Source: a virus. Taken from it: DNA of 22,677 nt. The stretch's first letter is position 1. Every line of letters begins with the position of its first letter. Below, piece by piece: positions 1 through 9,200 of this stretch. The stretch covers positions 1-22,677 of the IMG/VR virus record IMGVR_UViG_3300028844_000375; one strand, 5' to 3'. Both the position numbers and the translations under genes were made by a program. The notes beneath the pieces are model-generated. The model made no database searches, was not told the origin of the DNA, and saw only the letters and a list, made by a program, of their open reading frames with translations.

Positions 1-2
1 CG

Positions 3-71
3 GGAACGCTACAACAGCTAGCGGGTGCAGGGCTTACGGGACTATCTCTCTATAAAGCCTACGGGGGTTAA
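3..71 (+). CDS. C-terminal tail of an upstream virion-type gene (5' truncated)
   Basis: The third forward frame is open from the window edge to a TAA at 69-71 and encodes 22 residues rich in Gly, Ala and Leu, ending YKAYGG. The other two forward frames stop earlier (19-21 and 52-54). The stop lies two bases before the ATG of the next gene, and its last codons carry the run of five G (62-67 region) that serves as that gene's ribosome binding site, so this is very likely the 3' end of a co-transcribed gene. A small hydrophobic Ala/Gly C-terminus is common in structural proteins encoded just upstream of large internal virion proteins, but the function cannot be told from 22 residues. Confidence 0.55.
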   Translation, partial: GTLQQLAGAGLTGLSLYKAYGG

Positions 72-73
72 TT

Positions 74-3000
74 ATGCAGAACCTGTTAGAAATACAAAAC
101 GCACTTCGTAGCGCACCAGATCAACAGCTAATGGCTCTTATGCAGGGAGCTAACCCTACAGTACCACAATGGGCTGTTGCTTCTGAGTTAAACAATCGCA
201 AAGAAATGCGTATGGAGCAGACACGACAAGAAGGGCTAGGCCAGCCTACTGTTCTTGCACAACTAACAGGCGCGGCTTCAGCTTCAACACCACAGACTAA
301 CGTAGCGGGTATGCCTCAAGGTGTTGCTAGTGGCATGGCACAGTCTATGGCCCCCAAGACTAACGTAAATCAAAATACAGGTATAGCTACTATGGCTAGT
401 GGTGGTATTTTAAAGATGGCTACTGCAGGTGAAGTAGAGTCGGGATTTTTAATACTTAACACTCCTCCTATAACTAAATTTGGAGAAGTGGTTACGGTTA
501 ATGCCGATACACTAGAAAAACTAACGGACAAGTATCCTGATATAATGGCGCAAGCCAATGCTAAAAAACTCGTTGTGCCTGCAGGTTCGGAAAAAGGGCA
601 AAACATAGTCAACAGTCCTATGTATAAATCTAGCGGTTCTAAAAATACGGAAACAGGATATTTAACATTAGTGCGTAGGGTCGATGAAACCGAGCCTAAT
701 ATGTTAAAAACAATACAGAACAACGCAAAAGATACAGTAGCTAAAATTAAAGCTGCTGATATTGTTGTAGCTACTGAACCTACTTCTTTTATGGACCTTG
801 ATACTGTCGATACTCCCGGAGAGGCAGACAGAATATACGAGGCAGAGGTACGTAATTCGGCTAGAGATATACGTAACGCAGTGGCAGGATTTTCTCCTAG
901 TTTATTTCCTGAACGCCGTACTGAAACGGTACGCCCTACAAAAGTAAAACCAATGCCCATTTATGCAGATGATGCTCCTGTATATAATGATGGTGGTTTT
1001 AACGAAAAATTAAGAGGTATACCTTCTGTTATTAAAGACACTAGAACTGATGGCAATGTACTACAAGGTCCAGCAGAACGAGCAGGGGATTACCTTGGAG
1101 CTATGAGTGGTGTTCAAGCTGGTGTAGATTACCGTGCAGGTAGACGCCAAGAAGCAGCCCAAGTAGAAGCGGGTCGGCAAGCAGCGGCTGTAAGAGCAGA
1201 AGCAGATCGTCAAGCTGCAATACAAAAACGTGGCATTATGAGTGTTGCAGATTCTCAAGCAGCGGAAGTAGATCGTCAAGCTGCTGAAAAGGCTTTAGAT
1301 GCTAGGTATCCTAACCTTAAACTGCTACAGCCCGAAGTTACTAACGAAGGATTAGACCCGCAATTCCCTACTGATGGCACGTTGTTAAGCCCTACAGAGG
1401 CTCTGCAGCGCAAAGCTACACGGGTGTCTGATAGACCAGAAAGCATACGTATTGATGCCGGAGACCCGGGATTTGCGGACGTTAGAGCCGCAGAAGAAAT
1501 AGAACGTAAACGCCGTATTAACGCGAAAAATATAAATGAACGCATTGATGAGTCTGCTATACCTATTGTAGATAGATTTCCTCCGTTAAGTAAGGCAGAA
1601 CTTGGTGCTATGGGCAGTACCGCAGCCGAAGCATATCTTCAAAATATGCGCGGTGGAAAGGGAAGCGTTACCGGATATAATGAAGTAATGCTACCAGAAG
1701 TACGCGCAAACGCAGAATTAAGACGGGCGTTTACAGGTAGCTTTCCGGGTTATGGATATGGGGATGGGCCTGACAAACAGGCAGGTGAGTATTTGCGTGA
1801 GTATAAAGACTTTATGTCAGAGGTACGTAGTGCGGATGGAGAAGTTCGCCCGTACTATCTCGGACAAGACGGGCTTAAACCTCAATACACATACACAACC
1901 CCTACTTTCTATAAAGGATTAAATAGGTTTGAAAAGCCCGACGCACGGGAAACCCGAGCAGGTATCGCTGCATACAGCCCCAGTGTTAACCCTAGCATTT
2001 TAGACACACCTGTATCGTTAGAATATATACAAAGTAATCCTGAGTTACTTAGTGAGTATATGTTTGAACTACGCAAAGAGAACGCAGACAACCCTGCACT
2101 TGCAGATGCAGAGTTTGAAAGACGTTTAGCTGCTGACAAAGCAAAAACTGATGCTTTTGCTGCAAGAAAAACCGCAGAGTCTGATGCAGTTCATACACCT
2201 GCACTTGTAGTTACTTCTACCGGACCAAATGTAGACGCTAGTGGCAATCCGGTAGTTAAAACTGGCGATAATTATCGTGATATACTTAAAGATGGAGTTG
2301 TCGGCGCTCTTCCGAGCGTTTTTGACAAAACTATGGAAACAGGAGTCGATGGTGTAGTTGGCGGTTTTGACATGTTAAAAAGCATTTTTGAAGATGCAAG
2401 TAAATATCCATACGGTGTTGAAAAGCCTACTGAATTAGACGAGACTGTGGGTCCAGCAGAGGCTAAAAAATTACGTGATGACGCCAAAGAAACGGCTGAC
2501 GCGTATGGAAATGTACCTTTTGAAAAGATTGAAACTCCCGGTTTAACAGATGCTACAAGAAAGACTTTGACTGAACAAGGATTTAAACCTTCTACCCCAA
2601 TGCCTGTTATCGGTGATGGTAGTAACAAAAATGTTAATCCTATGGCTAGTCGTGCTAGTGACTCTCCATCGTCCTACGAGCAGAAGCTGTTGGATATTCT
2701 AGCAGAGCGTGAGAAGTCGGCAGACCAAGATAAGTGGCTGGGTCTAGCTGAGATGGGTATGCGGCTTATGGCTAGCAGTAATCCTAACCTGCTTAGTGCT
2801 ATAGGTGAGTCAGGTCTGGGTGCCTTTGGATCATATAGAAAACAACAAGCAGGACAGGACGCTGAAGAGCTTAACATTCTTAGTAAATTAGCCGATTTAG
2901 ATATGGCACAGCAGACGTTACAAGCTCGTAGAGATATTGCAGCGGCAAATAGAAGCAATAAAAATGGTTTTACTTTTTCTCAAGCGGTTAACACTCAACA

Positions 3001-3217
3001 AGAACGTTTAAAACTTGTAACTGAGGAACTTGCTAATATGCAAGACCCGTTAGGTAATAAATTAGAAGGCGTAGACAGGGCAGCTTACGATAAAAAAGTT
3101 AACGAGGCCGCAGCTATAAATGCAGATTTACAGAGGCTATACAAAAAAGGTAATCTAGGTTCTAGTGACGCGTTAGCAACTGCATTAGAAAATGTGCAAA
3201 TAGATAGTACGAAATAA
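74..3217 (+). CDS. Large structural/internal virion protein, 1047 aa
   Basis: A long open frame starts at ATG 74 with a GGGGG Shine-Dalgarno stretch about seven bases upstream. No enzymatic motif is visible. The N-terminus (residues 1-60) is a helical, Gln/Met-rich segment of the kind that opens large internal virion proteins of environmental podophages, followed by a Ser/Thr/Gly-rich linker and a MASGGIL glycine patch near residue 110. Residues about 357-405 form a charged coiled coil with repeated RQAA/DRQAA units. The last 180 residues carry a helical region (WLGLAEMGMRLMASSNPNLL, then GESGLGAFGSY) that recurs in such proteins before a C-terminal coiled coil. It is followed after 11 bases by the giant gene, so the two are surely co-transcribed late genes. 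I infer a role in the internal core or the ejected complex; a tail or scaffold role remains possible. The long antisense open frames inside it are shadows. Confidence 0.8.
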   Translation: MQNLLEIQNALRSAPDQQLMALMQGANPTVPQWAVASELNNRKEMRMEQTRQEGLGQPTVLAQLTGAASASTPQTNVAGMPQGVASGMAQSMAPKTNVNQNTGIATMASGGILKMATAGEVESGFLILNTPPITKFGEVVTVNADTLEKLTDKYPDIMAQANAKKLVVPAGSEKGQNIVNSPMYKSSGSKNTETGYLTLVRRVDETEPNMLKTIQNNAKDTVAKIKAADIVVATEPTSFMDLDTVDTPGEADRIYEAEVRNSARDIRNAVAGFSPSLFPERRTETVRPTKVKPMPIYADDAPVYNDGGFNEKLRGIPSVIKDTRTDGNVLQGPAERAGDYLGAMSGVQAGVDYRAGRRQEAAQVEAGRQAAAVRAEADRQAAIQKRGIMSVADSQAAEVDRQAAEKALDARYPNLKLLQPEVTNEGLDPQFPTDGTLLSPTEALQRKATRVSDRPESIRIDAGDPGFADVRAAEEIERKRRINAKNINERIDESAIPIVDRFPPLSKAELGAMGSTAAEAYLQNMRGGKGSVTGYNEVMLPEVRANAELRRAFTGSFPGYGYGDGPDKQAGEYLREYKDFMSEVRSADGEVRPYYLGQDGLKPQYTYTTPTFYKGLNRFEKPDARETRAGIAAYSPSVNPSILDTPVSLEYIQSNPELLSEYMFELRKENADNPALADAEFERRLAADKAKTDAFAARKTAESDAVHTPALVVTSTGPNVDASGNPVVKTGDNYRDILKDGVVGALPSVFDKTMETGVDGVVGGFDMLKSIFEDASKYPYGVEKPTELDETVGPAEAKKLRDDAKETADAYGNVPFEKIETPGLTDATRKTLTEQGFKPSTPMPVIGDGSNKNVNPMASRASDSPSSYEQKLLDILAEREKSADQDKWLGLAEMGMRLMASSNPNLLSAIGESGLGAFGSYRKQQAGQDAEELNILSKLADLDMAQQTLQARRDIAAANRSNKNGFTFSQAVNTQQERLKLVTEELANMQDPLGNKLEGVDRAAYDKKVNEAAAINADLQRLYKKGNLGSSDALATALENVQIDSTK
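1204..1284 (+). repeat. Two 15-bp direct repeats coding DRQAA units
   Basis: The 15-mer AGATCGTCAAGCTGC occurs at 1204-1218 and again at 1270-1284, 66 bases (22 codons) apart and in the same frame, each encoding DRQAA in the coiled-coil part of the 1047-residue protein. A diverged third copy (GRQAA) lies just upstream. This looks like coding-level duplication of a helical repeat and not a regulatory element. Confidence 0.6.
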
Positions 3218-3228
3218 AGGGCGACACT

Positions 3229-6200
3229 ATGGGTATGATGCAAGTCAAGGGTGAGTTTAGTGGTCGCACGTATGATGTAAATTTTGCTGGAGAAGAGCCT
3301 ACTCCTCAAGAAATTGCTAATGCTACAGGCAAAATACAGATATTAGAACGTCAGTTTGAAGAAAGCTATGAAAGCAAATATGGCGAGCAAGTAATAGATG
3401 ATGGTACTGCATTTGGACGTGGCCTTGACGTTGGGTTAACAAGTTTGCGGGGTGCTTTGGGCACTACTATACGTGATATTGGTACTCAGAGTGATATAGG
3501 CTTTATCGAAGACTTTGGTGCAAGCCAAGAAGCTGCCGCAAATAGAACACGATTGTCTAGGGCAGGCACTGCTACACCACCTAAAAACTTTGACGCAGCA
3601 CGAAAAGGTGGTTTTGGAGATACACTTTCTTATTTAGGCGAAATTGCAGGACAGTCTGCACCACAAATGTTAGGACCACTAGCTGCTACAGGAATAGGTA
3701 CGCTACTTGGTGGACCCGGTGTAGGTACTGTTGCAGGTGTGTCAGCCGCTATGCCTTACTTTTATGGTAGTGACTTACAACGTGCTGAACAACAAGTTGC
3801 TGCAGGTGAACTAGACGCGGTAGATCGTTTAAAAACTTTTCAAGCGGCTACAGGCCAATCATTACTTAATGTTCTTGGGGACAAGTTCCTGCTTAGAGGA
3901 TTAGCTACTCCCGGTAAGAATGTGCTTACTAGGGTAGGTAAAGGTACAGTCCGAGGTGCAGCCGTAGAAGTACCTACAGAAATAGGACAACAAGCGTTAG
4001 AACGTTGGCAAGCTGGACTGCCTATAGACAATGATGAAGCGTTTGCGGAGTACAGAGAAGTTGGTATTGCTGCAGGTCTGCTGGGCGGCACTATGGGTGG
4101 AGGGTTAAGTGTATTTGGTTCGGCCCCATCATTAGATGCAGGTAAAGGAAAAACAAATATTAGTGGTGAACCACCTGTAAGTGATACCAACACTGTTACT
4201 GCTGAAGAGGGTGTAGATTTTGAAGTCGGCAGACCAACAGAGGGCGCAACAGATGAGGCAGCAGATAGAGTAGCTGGGACAGACGATGCTGCTGCTATAA
4301 CAGGACCAACAAGCGTAGAAACGAGTACAGGTACAGGTACAGGTACAGGTACAGGCGCAGGCGCGGGATTAGCTAGTATTTCTGGTAGTGGTAATAGGAT
4401 AGCCGCTAAACTTAAAACAGCAGACAGAAAACAAAAGATAGTACAGCAGTTAGAAAAACGTACAACACTACCAACTCTTGCAGAGGTACTTAGCTCTGAC
4501 AATGTATCTAATGCAAAAGAACTTGTTGATACTACTACAGAAGAACTTTTAGATAAACTTGTAAGCAAACCTGTAGAAACTGTAGAAACTGTAGAAACTG
4601 CGGGAACTGCAGAAACAAACAAACCTTCGGTGATAAGACGCAAAATAACAAAACCTGATGATGCCGCTCTGCTTGAAGATGCTAGAAAGTCAGTAACTGA
4701 TCGCAAGGTGGCTTCAGTTAGTGCATTACAACGTGATTTAAAAATTTCTCAGTCACGAGCAGCAAAACTAATAAGTATTCTCGCCGCTGAAACAAATCCT
4801 ATAGTTGGCCCTGCCGATAAAAGAGGTCTACGTCAGTACATACCTATGATTATAGAGGATACGCCCGATGCAGTTGCTGTAGGTGCGCCAATAGTTCCAG
4901 ACACTATAACTCCTACAACAGAACTAGATGGTGGCACAGACGCTAAATCTGACGCAGAACCTGACGCAGAACCTGAACAGGGCGCACAACTGCCCGATAG
5001 GACCGAAAATTTATCCGACGATGAAATAGCAATAGCTACAGTTACTGAAAAGGCTAAAGCTAATCAAGAAAAGATAGACGCACTGCTTGATAACCCCGAA
5101 GCAGACCCCGAAGGGGAACTGTTAAAAGCACTGCAAGATAACAATCGTGCATTAAACCAACGATTAAACGTAATAAAGAAAAACGCATATGAAGGTGGAG
5201 ATTACGGTAGATTAACACCCTACGGCACTTCTGTTAGAGAGGGTACACCTACAGGACTACCCGCGAACACTGGATTTGGACCTGATGGTCAAGTGATTGG
5301 CACACAAGCACTTAGAAGTAGTACCCCCACTACATCAGGATACGAGAATGTAGAGCCTATAACTGACGAGCAGGGTAAGAACCCAAGTGTTCTATCAAAT
5401 GAGGCAATAGAATACTTAGAAGGGTTGGACCTAAACACGCTAGACTTAAACGCTACGTATCAAGAGGACATAGGTAGTGATGCACTACGTGTCGAGGACG
5501 TGCCGTTCGCTGATAAAGCCGCAGTTCTATTTGCAGAAGACAAACCCTATGAACTGCAAGGTAAACCCAATTACACAGGCAAAATCCAGTGGCCTGCTGA
5601 ATTGGAAAAGCACCTTAGAGCCTTACCAACATCCAGAGGGCCATATGGATCACAGACCATAGGTGACGCACTACGCATACTATATACGTTAAAAGATGGG
5701 GTTGGTAACATACCCGCAAGATTACAGGGTTCTTACGGCGATACGGAAGCTAGGGCCGCTGCAGGTCTACCTGAAAATCCAATTACTGCACCCGAGATGG
5801 AACCTATCACACCCACTCGCGTTAGGGATGATACTGATTTAGAGGTTGTCGATAGTCCCTCGCAACTGGACGCTACAGGGTCGCCTCTTGTGCAGAGTTA
5901 TGACAGGGCGCTTGGTGCACCAATCGGTGATCCCACTAATACAAACCCTGCAAGCAAACCGTTTGTAGCTTCCGATACGTTACCCGCTAACCGTGCGGCA
6001 ATAAAACTAAGTCAAGCTGAGTTAGACCTTATTACGGGTAGCGGTTTATCTAAAGAACAAAGACTAGCCGCGTTGAGTGGCGCATTACGCGATGCTGAAT
6101 TAGTAGACGCTCTGGAAGTGGCAACCGCTAATACCATTAGTAGGTTGTTTAATGATCGTAAGGCTACATTTGGCCTAGTCGGTAAAGCTGCGCTAGCCTT

Positions 6201-9200
6201 AGAAAATCGACAGTCTACTACTGCGTCCGAAGCATTTGAACCTGATATAACTACATACGAAGATAAACTAAATATAATTAAACTTATTCGTATGACTGAC
6301 CAAAACATCAAAGACATTAAGGATAAAGTAGAACGTGCAAGAGTTAAGGCGGCTAGAGATTATTTTCTTAGGTTCCGTAGACCTGTGGATGCGCTTCATG
6401 AAATGCAGGGCGCTCATGGTGATGGTAATAAAACTGGGGCTACTCAAACTGCATCAAAGGATAAGACCACCGCTAAAGACGCGGAAGGGGTAGAGACAGA
6501 TATTAGTGCCCCTGCGTTTAACATTAACTTGGATGCTGAAAGTAAGTCTGATGAAGAAGCGTTCTACGGCCCTTTAACGTATAGCAATGCAGTCAAAGCT
6601 ATGTACTGGGTAAAGAATAACTTAGGCCCAGACACTAAAGCTGCGTTAACTGCAAGACGTGTAGAGCATGTGAGCAAAACTCGCGCTGTCGTACAAGACA
6701 GTCATAAAGCTATGAAAGAGGGGGCCGCAAAACTACGAGCCGCATCCTTTGGACAAGCCATGCGAGAAGCTAGTGCAGCTACAAGACTAGCTAACGCGGC
6801 TAGTAAAGCCTCTGATGATTTAATAGCGGGTCTTGGCGCGCCAAATCCATTGGTAGCGGAATTAGAAGCTATAGCTAGGCAGGACGAAGCGGAAGCTGCC
6901 AAGTTAGCTATGCGAAAGGCTTTAAGGGATAGACCGAAGAAAGAATACACAGACGATACGCTAGCAGCCGATTTGCTACGAAAGATAAACGATATTAAGA
7001 AAGGATCAACGCAGTCTGTAGACGAAGCTGTAAGTGAAATCGAGTTAGCCGTAGCACAAGACAAAACCATTGCGGATATGACTGAGCGTGAATTAGATGA
7101 CATTCTTGAAGCACAGATAGAGGCTGAGTTAGAAAGACGTGCTGCATTACCAGAAGGTATGAGGGGGCGTTTGAAGAAGACTAAGAAATCTAAGTTTTTT
7201 GCTAAGGATAGAGAGGCCGTAGCTATAGAGCTTGCGGAACGACAAGAAGCAGAAGTGGCGTCTCTTAAAGAGGCTTTAGAAGTTGAACCTGCGGGTACAG
7301 AACAAGATGCCCCTGTAACTAAAGCACAGTTTAAGCCTCGTAAACTTGATGAAAAAGGCAAACCACTAGAAGGCGCACAGCAGGGAGAACGTGCAGGCGT
7401 AGAAACTATACTTGATGACGATGCGGGTGTGGTATCCATAGCCGCGCAGGGCGATAGTGATGTTATAGGCGACCTTGTAACTCCCCCTGCAATCAACGAG
7501 CAGCTTGAACTTCTAGGTAGTGAGATTAGTGCGTTGGCTGAACCCCTGCGACCTAGTACCCGTAATATGTTAGAGAACGGCGATTTAGTGGGCGCGTTGC
7601 GTAGTATAGCCATAACAGGCCGCTCTAAAAACGTGAGTAAAATAGCGGAGAGGTTGGTTCCGTATGTGGGCAATACACAAGTAAAACTGGTATCTGGCGG
7701 GCTAAGAAATCCGCAGGGACAAGTTGCTGCAGGTGTATTTGACCCCGCCACCAACACCATATCTTTAGACCGTGATATAGGCATGAACTCACATGCAACA
7801 CTGCATGAGATGCTACACGCGGCTACAGCGACTAACCTTTCAGATATGAGCTTGCCAGAAGTAAGACAGCTTAATACAATTTACGAAGCGGTTAAGAAAC
7901 AGTTACCACCTTCGTATGCTATGAAGAGCCTAGATGAGTTTGTTGCAGAGGCGTTTAGCAACCCTGACTTCCAAGTTATGTTAGCGGGTATACCGATGAC
8001 AGACCTAAAGTTAGCTAACACTAACATGACCAATGCGTACACAAACTTTAGAACTGCAATACGGCGTTTCTTTAACAGGATCATGCGTAGACCCCCAGAA
8101 TCGGTATTTAACCGCACCGACTTATTACTTAACGATATACTAGCTCCACAGTTAAGTACCCGCGCCGCACCTGCTATGTATCTTGCGGCAAGTAATCCTC
8201 AAGGGAGTGTAGACGTAACTAATTCTGCTACTAATGCTGTCAAGCCCACTACACCTGAACAACTACGGGCTATGCAGGATTACGCTAAGAACTCAGAACC
8301 GTATACAGGGGGTAAGAGTTTCTTATATGGTATTATGCCTGTGAACTTGCTCGGAGACACACTAAAACGTAACCATCAGAGTGATGTGGGTAATGACCTA
8401 AACAAGCTAATTAACGAGCAAAGTTCTGAATTACGGGATAAGACCGTTAAACTGGACTATATTGTAAATCAAATTAAAGATTTTCGTAGGGCTGAAGGGG
8501 TAGAAAAATACAAGACCCTGCAGCAGCTAGTGCCTATGTCTACGTTAAACAGGATAGACCCGTCTATAAAACGGGAAATGTATACCGCCTATGGGCTTAC
8601 TATTAAAGACCCTAAAACCCTAAAGACAACAAGGCGCAATTTTTCCAAACCAGAGTTACGCGCTAAGTACATGGCAGAATTTAAAATAAAAAACCCTGAC
8701 CATAAACTTAACGTCATAGCACCATTGGGTAAAGAACGTCTAAAAGTGTATGACGCTCTTAAAAAAGATTACGATAGTATTGGTAAAGACGGGCAACGCG
8801 TGTACCGCACCATGCGTAATTACTTTAAAGAAACATATGATGAGATTGAGCCTGCTCTGAGAGATCGTATAAACAGCATCAGTGATGATGCGGAAGTACG
8901 CCGAACTGCGTTTGATAGGTTGTCTGAACTGCTACTCAAGGACAGTGGACTAATCACACCATACTTCCCACTTATGCGTAAGGGTAGTTATCGTGTTTCC
9001 TACACAGCCATCGACCCGCAAGATCAAGACCCCGATGCCAAGCCACAGGTAGATCGCTTTGTGGAATATTTCCCCACTAAGATAGCGGCGATGGAAGCGG
9101 TGCAAAAGGTCAAGGATTATAACAAGACCATGCTGGCTAGAGATGACATTAAGAACTCTGGACTTGCAAGTATATTGGACGAAAAGACAGGTACATATAC

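Noticed and set aside
4327-4362. Tandem hexamers as a CRISPR or regulatory repeat
   Set aside because: Units are in frame, code a Thr-Gly linker and have no spacers.
3840-4706. Long minus-strand open frame (288 residues) inside the giant gene
   Set aside because: It is rich in Ser, Val and Pro as expected of an antisense shadow, has no ribosome site and no recognisable domain, and opposes a clearly coding frame.
6702-7784. Minus-strand open frame of 360 residues inside the giant gene
   Set aside because: Ser/Ala-rich antisense shadow of a charged helical region; the sense frame continues through it with sensible domains.
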